Source: an uncultured Campylobacter sp.
Lineage (GTDB): Bacteria > Campylobacterota > Campylobacteria > Campylobacterales > Campylobacteraceae
Direction of reading: 5' to 3'
Length of the DNA stretch: 64,000 nt
NCBI RefSeq assembly: GCF_937959485.1
Contig: NZ_CALGPY010000014.1
Coordinates: 124,001 to 188,000, forward strand
The notes under the pieces are model-generated. The model ran no database searches, was not told where the DNA came from, and worked only from the letters and a program-made list of their open reading frames with translations. The first letter of the stretch is position 1, and each line of letters opens with the position of its first letter. A program made the translations under genes and the position numbers. Positions 17,019-25,887 of the stretch are shown here, piece after piece.

Positions 17019-17909
17019 TTAGAGCAAGGCTCGCAGGAAGATTTTAGTGCTCAAAATTCTGATGCCTTAAATTTTGATACTTCAGAATCCGATACCTCAA
17101 ATTCAAATGCTTCAAATTTCAATGCCTCAGATTTAAACAATACAAATTCTAAAGTTTTAAATTCTAATGATAAAAATTCAGACGATCTAAATTTAAACGC
17201 AAAGCGCGATAGAAAATTTCAAAATTTAGATCCAGACAATACTACTTTATTTAAAAATTCTAACGCTAGAGATTACGACAAAGATCCGATAATAATCAAA
17301 AATTATGAAAAGTTTTTTGTTTATGCCCATCTTCTTGTATTTCTTCAGGTATCAGGTCTTCTACTATCTTTTATTTGGGATATTGTAGATTTTGGGCATA
17401 TATATGTAGACGATTATTTAGAAGCCTGTATAATGATATTACTAATCGCCGTTATTACATATATCTTTACCGCGATACGCAATAAACGCGAAATAAGATT
17501 TACCGATCAATATATAGAATTTTTAGATAAAGGGGTCGTTAAAAGGCAGTGCAAGGTGGAAAAGGATAAATTATGCAAAAACTTTTCCACGCAAAATTTT
17601 AGAACCCCATCTTTTATCGTGTTGGTTATATTTTGTGTCGGCTCGTTAGGTTTTTTCTTTGTATTTTTGCTTTGTATGTATGTGGCGAATATATTTATAA
17701 AATTCGTCGTGTATTTTTGCATAAATAAAGGCATAAAAGGATTTAAAATTTTTCCATTTATAAAAGTAGATGAGCCGTGGCATGGCGGATATTTATATTA
17801 TTCCGTTGTCGTATCGGCACACTACTATTTGATTTATTTGTATAGCAGTGAAATTTACGACGAAGTTAGAGAGTATTTTCTACAGAAAAATATAAATAGA
17901 CTATATTAA
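16962..17909 (+). CDS. Membrane protein with Asn/Ser-rich N-terminal region
   Basis: 315 residues. Residues 1-25 are a charged helix (EARLEELKKILNERHQN). About 30-105 form a low-complexity Asn-Ser-Asp-Leu stretch made from repeated TCAAAT/TCTAAT words (SNASNFNASDLNNTNSKVL). Two hydrophobic hairpins follow (LLVFLQVSGLLLSFIWDIV, ACIMILLIAVITYIFTAI; then FIVLVIFCVGSLGFFFVFLLC), and a soluble end. No family is recognised. It is the intact member of a tandem pair with 15908-16784. AT-rich and accessory in look. The ribosome site GAGGGATAAGG is clear. Confidence 0.65.
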   Translation: MNEARLEELKKILNERHQNLEQGSQEDFSAQNSDALNFDTSESDTSNSNASNFNASDLNNTNSKVLNSNDKNSDDLNLNAKRDRKFQNLDPDNTTLFKNSNARDYDKDPIIIKNYEKFFVYAHLLVFLQVSGLLLSFIWDIVDFGHIYVDDYLEACIMILLIAVITYIFTAIRNKREIRFTDQYIEFLDKGVVKRQCKVEKDKLCKNFSTQNFRTPSFIVLVIFCVGSLGFFFVFLLCMYVANIFIKFVVYFCINKGIKGFKIFPFIKVDEPWHGGYLYYSVVVSAHYYLIYLYSSEIYDEVREYFLQKNINRLY

Positions 17910-18175
17910 AAAGGACTATACGGTTTTTATCTAGGAGGATATGCGAAGGGGCGGTAAATTTAAAACTACAATTTCAATATTTTATGATAGCCGCCACTAA
18001 ATTTCGTAGCGATACCGAGTGCAAATACAGCGTAAATTTAGCGCTAAATTTTATGCGCAGAAGCGCTTGTTGAAATTCTAACCGCATGCCGCTGGGATAA
18101 ATTTCGTCAGTAAAATTTTTGCACCTGCGGCATTTCTGCGCGGAATTCTATCGGTAAAATTTCGAAAGCAAAATT

Positions 18176-18784
18176 TTGCGCCTAAACTCTCTTAAATCTC
18201 GCCCTGCGAATTTCGCCCGAGCGAAATTGCCTTGTGAAATTCCGCCCGTTTATATTCGGCTAAGTTCACACTCGGTAGTATTTGCCATTTTATTTGCGGA
18301 GGTTGCTTTAAAAGAGATAAAATCCAAGCTCATCATAGCGTGTTTGGTTGTTTCGGCGGGCGTATTTTTCTTGATTGTAGGCGGTGCATTTATGGACAGA
18401 TCCGAAACTAGACCCGCGCAAAATTCCACGGCGAGCCGCGTCGCGACCTCCGGCAACTCCTCCAATCGGCCGCTAACGGATGAGGATCGCGCTGCACGAG
18501 CGAGGTACTGGCACGAAAGGCTGGGCGCCGAGTTAGATTTGGACGAGTGCGTAGTGTATGGCGATGAGCGAATGGAGTATTTCTGCAAGCTTTTGCGCTC
18601 CAAGGACACTGCTCGTATTTTAACATTTATGCGAGAGCAGCGTATCACTGCGGGCGATCCGCTGCATTTTGGCATAACGGCGATAATGTATTCTAGCTTT
18701 TACAACGATGCAAACACCACCGAGGAGCTGATCTATCACGGAGCGGATATTAACCGCGCGGAGGATTTTCTCATTCGGCGTTAA
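18176..18784 (+). CDS. Ankyrin-repeat membrane protein, 5' part (frameshifted)
   Basis: The open frame covers 202 codons from a TTG, but the first 45 residues look like spacer. A likely protein begins near 18308 (LKEIKSKLIIACLVVSAGVFFLIVGG, a membrane anchor) without an in-frame ATG/GTG/TTG, although GGAGG stands just before it. The later part, FGITAIMYSSFYNDANTTEELIYHGADINRAED, is an ankyrin unit. The frame ends at 18782. Adding one T to the T4 run at about 18766-18769 would join it to the next entry as FSHSALSYAIENNSTAAVEV. Confidence 0.5.
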   Translation: MRLNSLKSRPANFARAKLPCEIPPVYIRLSSHSVVFAILFAEVALKEIKSKLIIACLVVSAGVFFLIVGGAFMDRSETRPAQNSTASRVATSGNSSNRPLTDEDRAARARYWHERLGAELDLDECVVYGDERMEYFCKLLRSKDTARILTFMREQRITAGDPLHFGITAIMYSSFYNDANTTEELIYHGADINRAEDFLIRR

Positions 18785-18816
18785 GCTATGCTATCGAAAA
18801 TAACTCTACCGCCGCC

Positions 18817-19746
18817 GTGGAAGTTCTACTCAAGCACGGAGCTAGCTTTTCTAGCGTTAAATATGTTCGTCCGTGGCTTGTAACCCCGGGATACCGCGAT
18901 TCCTATTTGGTCGCCGATACTAGCGATGCGCAGGTAAGGGAATATTACGAAACGCCTAAAAGCGAGGGTATTAGCGCAGTATCCGATCCGCTCTATTACG
19001 CCGTGGCGGGTGGATTTTTGCAGATGACGGAGCTTATGCTTAGCAGCGGCGTAAGACCTGAGATTACCGCTTGGACGGACGATAATTGTATTGCTTTTAC
19101 GCTCAAACACCGCAAAGATGAGCGACAGCCGAACTGCTCCATATATCAGATGCTACCGCAGCGATATGACGCAAGTATGCTAAATTTGCTGCTTAAATAC
19201 GATTTAGCAGGGCTTCCGGGCGATGAGCGTATTCGAAAAAAATACGATGACTGCCGTAAGGATTTGGATACGTTGAGGAAGTATAAGAAAATATACCTAG
19301 AGCATATGGATGATTATTGTTACGATGAGATTATTTTGGTTTGGAGCTGGTTGGATAGCTTTAATTATGATATAGTTAGGTATATTATGAGGGGGCGCTT
19401 GAAGGATTGGGAAAAGGGTGCAATCGGGTTTAACAGAGGTTCGCTGCCCGATCTTAATAGATGCGGCTCGGTAACGCCAAATACAGCGCTACTTGGTATC
19501 TACGATACGCTTATAAAGCGCTATTCCGCGCTCTGCGGCGATGAGCTTAATGGCGCGAGCGGCTTTGATCTGGATAAATTTTTTAGATATTCGCACTTAA
19601 AAGGCTTGGAATTTGGTCTTAAAATAGAGTATGAGGGCAAGGTGATAGAGGTGGAGGAGTATGATAAAATTTTAAGGCGCGATGCGTCTAAGCAGCTAGA
19701 GCGAGCGGGATCCAAGACTGCAGATACCGCGTCTGCTCATGAGTAA
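18817..19746 (+). CDS. Ankyrin-repeat protein, 3' part (frameshifted)
   Basis: 309 residues if read from the GTG at 18817, which lacks a ribosome site. The same frame is open further upstream as SYAIENNSTAAVEVLLKHGAS, the second half of an ankyrin unit, so this is the continuation of 18176-18784. Another unit (DPLYYAVAGGFLQMTELMLSSGV) lies near residue 55. The rest has no known motif and is rich in Asp, Lys and Tyr. There is no signal of its own. Either one gene broken by a single-base loss or a slip-regulated gene. Confidence 0.55.
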   Translation: MEVLLKHGASFSSVKYVRPWLVTPGYRDSYLVADTSDAQVREYYETPKSEGISAVSDPLYYAVAGGFLQMTELMLSSGVRPEITAWTDDNCIAFTLKHRKDERQPNCSIYQMLPQRYDASMLNLLLKYDLAGLPGDERIRKKYDDCRKDLDTLRKYKKIYLEHMDDYCYDEIILVWSWLDSFNYDIVRYIMRGRLKDWEKGAIGFNRGSLPDLNRCGSVTPNTALLGIYDTLIKRYSALCGDELNGASGFDLDKFFRYSHLKGLEFGLKIEYEGKVIEVEEYDKILRRDASKQLERAGSKTADTASAHE

Positions 19747-20015
19747 ATTCTATAAAATTTACAGACGCGATTATCGGCTTCGCGGTTGCTGTGTATCTTG
19801 CAAAATTATATAAATTACGCCGATTTAAAATTTGCGTCGTTTTGCTTTGTAAAACGCATGGAATTTTGTCACTATGACGCAAGCGGTTTGCAAAATCCGG
19901 CACGTATGTAAATTTTAAAAATTCCGAGAGTTGCGGCGCGTTAAATTATATAAATTTAGGCGTTAAAATTCTACCGATATAGACACCCGCGAAATTCGCC
20001 GCTTAAAATTTCGCA

Positions 20016-20426
20016 CTACAAATTCTTAAATTCCATCTCCAGCTGCTTGCGCCAGTCTTGCAGCGAGCGCTCTGCGTCCGCGGCGTATTTTTCGATAAGA
20101 GCGTCCGTTTTATTTAGAAACTCAAATAGCTTGCCTTCCCACACGGCGGGGTTTAGGTTGCTTTGATGCATCGTTTTGATATAAACTAACTCCTTGCTAA
20201 GAGCCTCAAGTTCGTCTAGATAGCTCTCGCGAGCGCTTTCGTCGTGCAGCTCTAGCCGCTTTAAATCTCGCAGTTTGTCCTCCAAAATATCGCAAAATTT
20301 CATATACCTTTGCGAGCTAAGCTCGGGATCTGCGGCGTCTGCGCGCACGGAAGCTTTTTGGACCTGAAAATACACGAGCGCGCCCACCGCAAGGGCGACT
20401 GCGAACATCAAAGCGAAATTAGCCAT
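20016..20426 (-). CDS. Small membrane-anchored protein of unknown role
   Basis: 136 residues, read right to left. One N-terminal membrane segment (ALMFAVALAVGALVYFQV) is followed by about 110 residues of charged helix with coiled-coil character (LEDKLRDLKRLELHDESARESYLDELEALSKEL). The start has AAGGAG before it and overlaps the end of rarD by eight bases, so it is translated with rarD. No family recognised; probably a group-specific inner-membrane protein facing the periplasm or cytoplasm. Confidence 0.65.
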   Translation of the reverse strand: MANFALMFAVALAVGALVYFQVQKASVRADAADPELSSQRYMKFCDILEDKLRDLKRLELHDESARESYLDELEALSKELVYIKTMHQSNLNPAVWEGKLFEFLNKTDALIEKYAADAERSLQDWRKQLEMEFKNL

Positions 20427-21291
20427 TTTTTCTCCTTAAGCCGTCCAAGCCCACGACCGCGAGCCCGAACCAAATTAGCGAAAAGCTCAAAATTTTATAA
20501 GTCTCAAGCTCCTCGCCGTAGATAAATACCGCGATCAGCATGCTCATGCTAGGGCTGATGTACTGCATAAAGCCGATCGTGGATAGCGGCAGATACTGCG
20601 TGCTTACGGCGAAGGTAAGCAGCGGCAAAATCGTAATCAGCCCGCTTGCAAACAGCAGCGCGCTGCTTACGTTAAAGCCGAAGGCGCCGCTTCCTTTCAG
20701 CGCGCAGTAGATCAGAAACGCAAGCGCAGGCAGCAGCATCAGCGTCGTCTCGCAAAACAGCCCCTCAAAGCTAGGCACTTTTACCTTCTTGCGAATGAGG
20801 CCGTAAAATGCAAAGCTAAGCGGCAGCACGAGCGAGATTATCGGCAGCCTACCCAGCGCGTAAATTTGCACGCCGATCGCTGCAAAGGCTAGCAGTAGGG
20901 AAAATTTCGCCGCCGCGCTTAGTCGCTCGCGCAGAAACAAAGCGCCCAAAAGCACCGAAAATAGTGGATTTATAAAATATCCGAGGCTGGTGGCTAAAAT
21001 TTGATCGGAATTTACCGCGTAGATATAAATGCCCCAGTTCGTGCTGATAAGTAGTCCCGTACAAAGCAGCGTGAGAGCGATTTGGGGAGTGCTAAGAAGT
21101 CGCACGACATTTTTTAAGCGGTGCGCAAAGCAGAGAAAAACGAGCAGCAGCAGGAAGGACCAAACGACGCGATGCGCTAAAATTTGCACCGCATCCACGT
21201 CCTTTATGAGCTTGAAAAATATCGGAAAAACGCCCCACATAACAAAGGTAGCGAGAGCAAGCATTAGCCCTTTAGCGCGGTTTTCTTCCAT
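20419..21291 (-). CDS. rarD: EamA-family transporter, RarD type
   Basis: 290 residues with ten membrane helices in two EamA halves. The start KGLMLALATFVMWGVFPIFFK and the central NWGIYIYAVNSDQILATSLGYFINPL are typical of RarD (chloramphenicol-sensitive protein) members of the drug/metabolite transporter superfamily. The substrate is unknown. The ATG has AAGGAATTTT before it. It is divergent from the DAHP synthase gene, about 100 bases apart, and heads a two-gene unit with 20016-20426. Confidence 0.88.
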   Translation of the reverse strand: MEENRAKGLMLALATFVMWGVFPIFFKLIKDVDAVQILAHRVVWSFLLLLVFLCFAHRLKNVVRLLSTPQIALTLLCTGLLISTNWGIYIYAVNSDQILATSLGYFINPLFSVLLGALFLRERLSAAAKFSLLLAFAAIGVQIYALGRLPIISLVLPLSFAFYGLIRKKVKVPSFEGLFCETTLMLLPALAFLIYCALKGSGAFGFNVSSALLFASGLITILPLLTFAVSTQYLPLSTIGFMQYISPSMSMLIAVFIYGEELETYKILSFSLIWFGLAVVGLDGLRRKNG

Positions 21292-21359
21292 AAAATTCCT
21301 TCCAAATTGCCTAAAGGCGCTATTTTAAGATTTTTTGGGTTAATAAAAGCTTATTTGGG

Positions 21360-21365
21360 TATAAT
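21360..21365 (+). promoter_or_regulatory. -10 box of the DAHP synthase promoter
   Basis: TATAAT, 30 bases before the ATG, after a T-rich stretch. An AGGAGGGG ribosome site is next. Confidence 0.65.
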
Positions 21366-21395
21366 CGCGAAATTTTACAAAACCTAGGAGGGGCT

Positions 21396-22739
21396 ATGAG
21401 CTGGAGTAGGACGTCGTGGAAAGATTATAAAATTTTACAGCAGCCGATTTATCAGGATGAAAGTGCGGTGCAGGCCGCTAAAGATCGCCTTTACAAACTG
21501 CCGCCGCTGATATTTGCGGGCGAGGTTCGCAACCTAAAGGCTGAGCTTGCGCGCGCCAGCGAGGGCAAGTCGTTTCTGCTTCAAGGCGGCGATTGCGCGG
21601 AGAGCTTTAATGATTTTAGCGCGAATAATATCCGCGATATGTTTAAGGTAATGCTTCAGATGGCGATCATTCTTACTTTTGCGGCGAGTTGCCCCGTCGT
21701 TAAAGTGGGTCGCATCGCAGGGCAGTTCGCAAAGCCGCGCAGCAGCGACTTTGAGGAGGCGGGCGGCATAAGTTTGCCTAGCTACCGTGGCGACATAATC
21801 AACGGCTTTGAGTTTAACGAAGCGGCGCGCAAGCCGGATCCTGTGCGCATGATCGAGGCGTATCATCAAAGCGCTTCGACGCTGAATTTGCTGCGCGCCT
21901 TTTCTCGCGGCGGTCTTGCGAACCTGCACGAGGTGCATAAGTGGAATTTGGGCTTTTTGAAAAAGGGCGAGCTGGAGGCTAAATTTAACGAGCTGAGCGA
22001 TGAAATTTCGCGCACGCTTAAATTTATGGAGGCGTGCGGACTGAGCGCTGCGAACTCTCCGAGCCTTGCCGAGACGGTGCTTTACACCTCGCACGAGGCG
22101 CTGCTGCTGCACTACGAGGAGTGCCTGACGCGCATCGACAGCACCAGCGGCGATTGGTACGATTGCTCGGCGCACATGCTTTGGATCGGCGAGCGCACGC
22201 GCGGCGCGGACGATGCGCACGTGCATTTTTTAAGCGGTATCAAAAACCCTCTCGGCGTCAAGATCGGCCCGAGCGGCACCGCGGATGAAATTTTGCGCCT
22301 TTGCGACAAGCTCAATCCGCAAAACGAAGCAGGTAGGCTAAACGTCATCATTCGCATGGGCGCGGATAAGATCGGCGCGCGGCTGCCGAAAATTTTACGC
22401 GAGCTAAAGCGCGAGGGCAGGGCGATCCTATACAGCATCGATCCGATGCACGGTAATACCGTCAAGACCGCCAACGGCTATAAAACGCGCGAGTTTTCTA
22501 AAATTTTAAGCGAGGTTCAGAGCTTTTTTGAGATCCACGCTGCGGAGGGCACGCACGCGGGCGGCATTCACCTTGAGATGACCGGTCAAAACGTCACAGA
22601 GTGCACGGGCGGCTCGTTTAACGTAACGCAAGAGACGCTAAAACAGCGCTACGAAACGCAGTGTGATCCGCGCCTAAACGCAGATCAGGCGCTGGAGCTT
22701 GCGTTTTTGCTCGCCGATAATTTAAAAAAGGCGGATTAG
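21396..22739 (+). CDS. 3-deoxy-7-phosphoheptulonate (DAHP) synthase, class II
   Basis: 447 residues, the usual size for the plant/Mycobacterium-type enzyme that joins PEP and erythrose 4-phosphate as the first step to aromatic amino acids. Motifs: LQGGDCAESF near 62, VVKVGRIAGQFAKPRSSD (substrate binding), NLHEVHKWNL, SIDPMHGNT with the metal-binding His, and GGIHLEMTGQNVTECTGG with the metal-binding Glu. It stands alone with its own promoter and terminator. Named aroG or aroF in different Campylobacterales, so no symbol is given. Confidence 0.95.
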   Translation: MSWSRTSWKDYKILQQPIYQDESAVQAAKDRLYKLPPLIFAGEVRNLKAELARASEGKSFLLQGGDCAESFNDFSANNIRDMFKVMLQMAIILTFAASCPVVKVGRIAGQFAKPRSSDFEEAGGISLPSYRGDIINGFEFNEAARKPDPVRMIEAYHQSASTLNLLRAFSRGGLANLHEVHKWNLGFLKKGELEAKFNELSDEISRTLKFMEACGLSAANSPSLAETVLYTSHEALLLHYEECLTRIDSTSGDWYDCSAHMLWIGERTRGADDAHVHFLSGIKNPLGVKIGPSGTADEILRLCDKLNPQNEAGRLNVIIRMGADKIGARLPKILRELKREGRAILYSIDPMHGNTVKTANGYKTREFSKILSEVQSFFEIHAAEGTHAGGIHLEMTGQNVTECTGGSFNVTQETLKQRYETQCDPRLNADQALELAFLLADNLKKAD

Positions 22740-22749
22740 TCCGCCTTTT
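22726..22749 (+). terminator. Intrinsic terminator after DAHP synthase
   Basis: AAAAGGCGGA and TCCGCCTTTT form a perfect 10-base stem with a TTAG loop. The TAG stop codon lies in the loop. The T run on the 3' arm completes it. Confidence 0.85.
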
Positions 22750-23888
22750 ATTGCGTGGGAATTTGGTCGCGGCTTAGAATTTAATCGTAGTTTGGGATAT
22801 TTTACGTAAGTTCGCGCCGTGACTGCGCTTTGCGCTTGAAATTTAATCGTAGCTTGGCGCTAACGATTTAAATTTACGCGGCTCTAAATATAGAGCGGCT
22901 TTGGGCGCAGTCTTAAGGCGGCTAAAATATAGACGATTGAAAATTTATACCTCGCGCGAAAACGTAAGCCGCGTAAGCCCGCCGCCCAAATACGAGCAAT
23001 TTAAAATTTTGCGGTGTCGCGCTGCGATAAAATTTCTTTTTGCACAGACTTGCAAACTTCTCGGCGACTAAATTTGGTCCTGTGAGCTCGCGGTTTAAAA
23101 TTTTAAATACGCTCTGTATGTAATTTTAAAATTTGTGCTACCGTGAAATTTTAAAAATTTAGCGCTAAATTTGCAGCCCGCGGAATTTCATTTGTGAATT
23201 TCGCCGTGTAAATTTTAATCGCTCGCTGCTGCGTGTGCCGCCTATCTGTGCACGCTTAAGCTAGCGGCAGACTAAACAGTAAATGCATCGACACAATCCC
23301 CTCGTCTTTTTGCACATAGTGTGAAGATCGCGGCTGCGTTATCCGCGGTATTTATTCGGCATAGATACGGCGCAGAAGCCCTTGCTTGAGACGGGTGCGA
23401 TAAACACACGCCGCCGCGGCAGTGTATGTTCGGTCGGCTCATGAACTTTCGCTTAATCCTTAATGATGCGATAGATTAGGCGGAACAGACTTTGCATCCG
23501 TTTAAAATTTCAGAGCACGATTTCGTCGTGAAATTTTAATAGAAAATCTATGCTTCTGTCGTTAAATTTCGGGTCGAAATTTTACCTTTTGAGTTTATGC
23601 CGCCTCGCCGCTATAAAATTCCAAGTCTTAAATTAAAGCAAAATTCTGCGGCGCGGTGAAATTTCAAAATTTCGTTGCGGTAAATTTTGTGCTCTAAAAT
23701 TTCATCCATGAATGTAGAATTTTAAGTCGGCAAATATAAAATTTAGAAGGCAAAGTTTGCTGCCGCATCGTGTACTGCGCCGCGAAATACTACTCTACAT
23801 AATCTGCACCTAACCCCATAAATTTCGTCGTGCAAAATTTATGCAGAATTTACGCGGAGTTCTTGCTGCCGTGTGCTGCTTCGCTTCG
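22750..23888. other. 1.1-kb spacer without genes
   Basis: No frame with coding character on either strand. It is dense in AAATTT, AAATTTTAAAATTT-like, GGAATTT and GCGGCG words. No tRNA, IS ends or CRISPR units were seen. Confidence 0.6.
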
Positions 23889-24260
23889 TTACTTTGAGCG
23901 CGGCTTATTAAGTTTTAATGCGACTACGGCGATTGCGACGTTTACATCGTGCGTAATGCTAAGGCTTGCGGATTTGATATGAAATTTTTTACGGATTTTT
24001 TTACGTATTTTTAGGTGCGGCGCGCCTAGGGCGTCTTTGTAAATTTTGGCGTCTTTAAAGCCGAATTCCGCGCCGATGCCGGTGCCTAGCGCCTTACTAA
24101 GCGCCTCTTTGGCGGCATAGACGCCCGCTATACTTTCGTCGCGCAGCGCCGAGGAGCGCTCGGATTTTTTCAAAATGCGCTTTAGAAATTTCGCGCCGTA
24201 TTTTGCGCGCAGCGCCGAGATCCTGCGCACCGCGGTTATGTCCGTGCCGATCTTTATCAC
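23889..24260 (-). CDS. acpS: Holo-[acyl-carrier-protein] synthase
   Basis: 123 residues from a GTG. GTDITAVRRI near the start holds the metal-binding Asp, and VYAAKEALSKALGTGIG is the AcpS signature with the catalytic Glu/Lys. The C-terminus LSITHDVNVAIAVV is the usual end strand (SISHt...A.A). It transfers phosphopantetheine from CoA to acyl carrier protein. It is last in the yebC-ppi-acpS run on the minus strand, 34 bases after the ppi stop. A Lys/Arg-rich stretch (KIRKKIRKKF) is slightly unusual. Confidence 0.92.
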   Translation of the reverse strand: MIKIGTDITAVRRISALRAKYGAKFLKRILKKSERSSALRDESIAGVYAAKEALSKALGTGIGAEFGFKDAKIYKDALGAPHLKIRKKIRKKFHIKSASLSITHDVNVAIAVVALKLNKPRSK

Positions 24261-24294
24261 GGTCTGGCGCCCCGCGGTTTAAATTTAATCACGA

Positions 24295-24783
24295 TTATAG
24301 CCTCTCTTTAATCTCGACGTCGATGATCTTATCGCCCTGTCTGATCGCGTCCAAAACCGCTAGGCTAGGCTGATCCACGATTTGCCCGAAGACCGTATGC
24401 ACGCCGTCTAGGTGCGGCTGCGCGCTGTGGCAGACGAAAAACTGGCTTCCGCCCGTATCGCGCCCCGCGTGCGCCATCGATAGCGCACCGCGCACGTGCT
24501 TGTGCTTTTGGCGGTCGCATTCGCACTTTATGCGCCAGCCCGGGCCTCCCGTGCCGGTGCCGCGCGGGCAGCCGCCTTGGATTACGAAATTTGGAATTAC
24601 GCGGTGAAAATTTAGCCCCTTGTAAAACCCGCTGCGCGCGAGGCTGGCGAAATTCGTAACCGCCTGCGGGGCTTCATCTGCGAAAAGCTCCAGCTTCATA
24701 TCGCCCTTTTCGGTTTTGATAACGGCGTATTTATCGCGCGCCAAAGCCGCCGCGTCGATGTCGTAAATTTTTAAGCTTTCCAT
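24295..24783 (-). CDS. ppi: Cyclophilin-type peptidyl-prolyl cis-trans isomerase
   Basis: 162 residues, no signal peptide, so cytoplasmic. FHRVIPNFVIQGGCPRGTGTGGPG holds the catalytic Arg, and GALSMAHAGRDTGGSQFFV and HLDGVHTVFGQI complete the active site. It speeds proline isomerisation in folding proteins. AGGAG precedes the ATG, and it lies eight bases after yebC. The yebC-ppi pair is also adjacent in C. jejuni as recalled. Confidence 0.95.
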   Translation of the reverse strand: MESLKIYDIDAAALARDKYAVIKTEKGDMKLELFADEAPQAVTNFASLARSGFYKGLNFHRVIPNFVIQGGCPRGTGTGGPGWRIKCECDRQKHKHVRGALSMAHAGRDTGGSQFFVCHSAQPHLDGVHTVFGQIVDQPSLAVLDAIRQGDKIIDVEIKERL

Positions 24784-24791
24784 TTTTTCTC

Positions 24792-25526
24792 CTATGCGAT
24801 GTTGGTGTAAACTGCCTGCACGTCGTCGTCATCCTCTAGCCGCTCGAGCAGCGCGTCTATGTCGCTAAGCTGCTCCTCGCTAAATTCGTGCTTTTCGTTA
24901 GCGACGAATTTTAAGCTTGCGCTGATGATCTCAAGCCCTATCTTTTCGATCCCCTCGTTTAGAGTGCCGAAGCTTTCGTATTCGCCGTAGATTAGAAGCG
25001 TCTGTTCGAGCTCACCTTTGTCGTTTTCAAACTCGTTGATCTCAAGCTCGCTAAGACCGAAGTCGATGAGCTCAAGCTCCAGCTCCTCAATGTCGCGGCT
25101 CGGCAGCTTGGTTTCAAAAATGGCCTTGTGCGAAAACATAAATTTCAAACTGCCGCTCGGCAAAAACTCGCCCTTAGCTTTGTTTAAAATCGACTTTACG
25201 TTCGCGACGGTGCGGGTCGGGTTGTCGGTGGCGCATTCGATTATTAAAAGCGCGCCGTGGGGGGCCTTGCCGTCGTAAAAGATCGTTTTGATATCGGCGC
25301 TATCTTTGCCGCTTGCGCGCTTGATAGCCGCGTCAATGTTGTCTTTGGGCATATTTTGCGCCTTTGCCGTGGCGATCGCGGCGCGCAGTTTAGAGTTCAT
25401 CAGCGGATCTTCGCCGCCCTCTTTCGCAGCCATCGTTATGGCCTTGCCCAGTTTTGGGAAAAGTTTGCTCATCTTCCCCCATCTAGCTTCTTTTGAAGCG
25501 CGTCTGTATTCAAAAGCTCGTCCCAT
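24792..25526 (-). CDS. YebC/PmpR-family protein
   Basis: 244 residues. The start MGRAFEYRRASKEARWGKMS and the stretches NIDAAIKRASGKD and YDGKAPHGALLIIECATDN are diagnostic of the YebC/TACO1 family. Members act as DNA-binding regulators (PmpR) or help ribosomes pass proline stretches (YebC); which applies here cannot be told. The C-terminus is acidic (DIDALLERLEDDDDVQAVYTN). First gene of the minus-strand unit, with AAGGAATTTT before the ATG. Confidence 0.93.
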   Translation of the reverse strand: MGRAFEYRRASKEARWGKMSKLFPKLGKAITMAAKEGGEDPLMNSKLRAAIATAKAQNMPKDNIDAAIKRASGKDSADIKTIFYDGKAPHGALLIIECATDNPTRTVANVKSILNKAKGEFLPSGSLKFMFSHKAIFETKLPSRDIEELELELIDFGLSELEINEFENDKGELEQTLLIYGEYESFGTLNEGIEKIGLEIISASLKFVANEKHEFSEEQLSDIDALLERLEDDDDVQAVYTNIA

Positions 25527-25659
25527 AAAATTCCTTAAAGCTTAAATTTAAAAACGGGTGATTATAACGAAAAACTCTTAAATTTCAGGAGCGGGCGTTG
25601 AAATAAAATTTATTAAAAAGTAGTATAAGTTTTGAAATTTTAATCCAAAGGAGAGGCTC

Positions 25660-25884
25660 ATGGCTTTGAAACAAAGCGTAAAATTTAAGGCGCAAAATAT
25701 ACACTGCGAAAACTGCGCGAGGACGATCAAAAACGCGCTTAAGGACGATTTCGGCGAGATCGAGGTGGACGTGGCAAGCGGAGTGGTGAGTTTAAGCTTA
25801 GATCCGCGCGACGAGGCTAAATTTAAAGAGGAGATGGACGATTTGGGCTTTAGCGTCGCAGAAAAGCTAGCCTGCGAAAACTAA
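25660..25884 (+). CDS. Heavy-metal-associated (HMA) domain copper chaperone
   Basis: 74 residues, a single HMA domain with the metal-binding CENC pair at about residues 16-19 (NIHCENCARTIKNAL). It probably hands Cu(I) to the CopA ATPase whose gene starts four bases after its stop. An AAAGGAGAG ribosome site is present. The usual Gly-Met before the CxxC is replaced by Asn-Ile-His. Confidence 0.88.
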   Translation: MALKQSVKFKAQNIHCENCARTIKNALKDDFGEIEVDVASGVVSLSLDPRDEAKFKEEMDDLGFSVAEKLACEN

Positions 25885-25887
25885 CGG

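Noticed and set aside
21534..22226. 230-codon open frame on the minus strand
   Set aside because: It lies fully antisense to the DAHP synthase gene, whose motifs are clear. Its Arg/Ala/His-rich product is typical of an antisense shadow in GC-rich codons.
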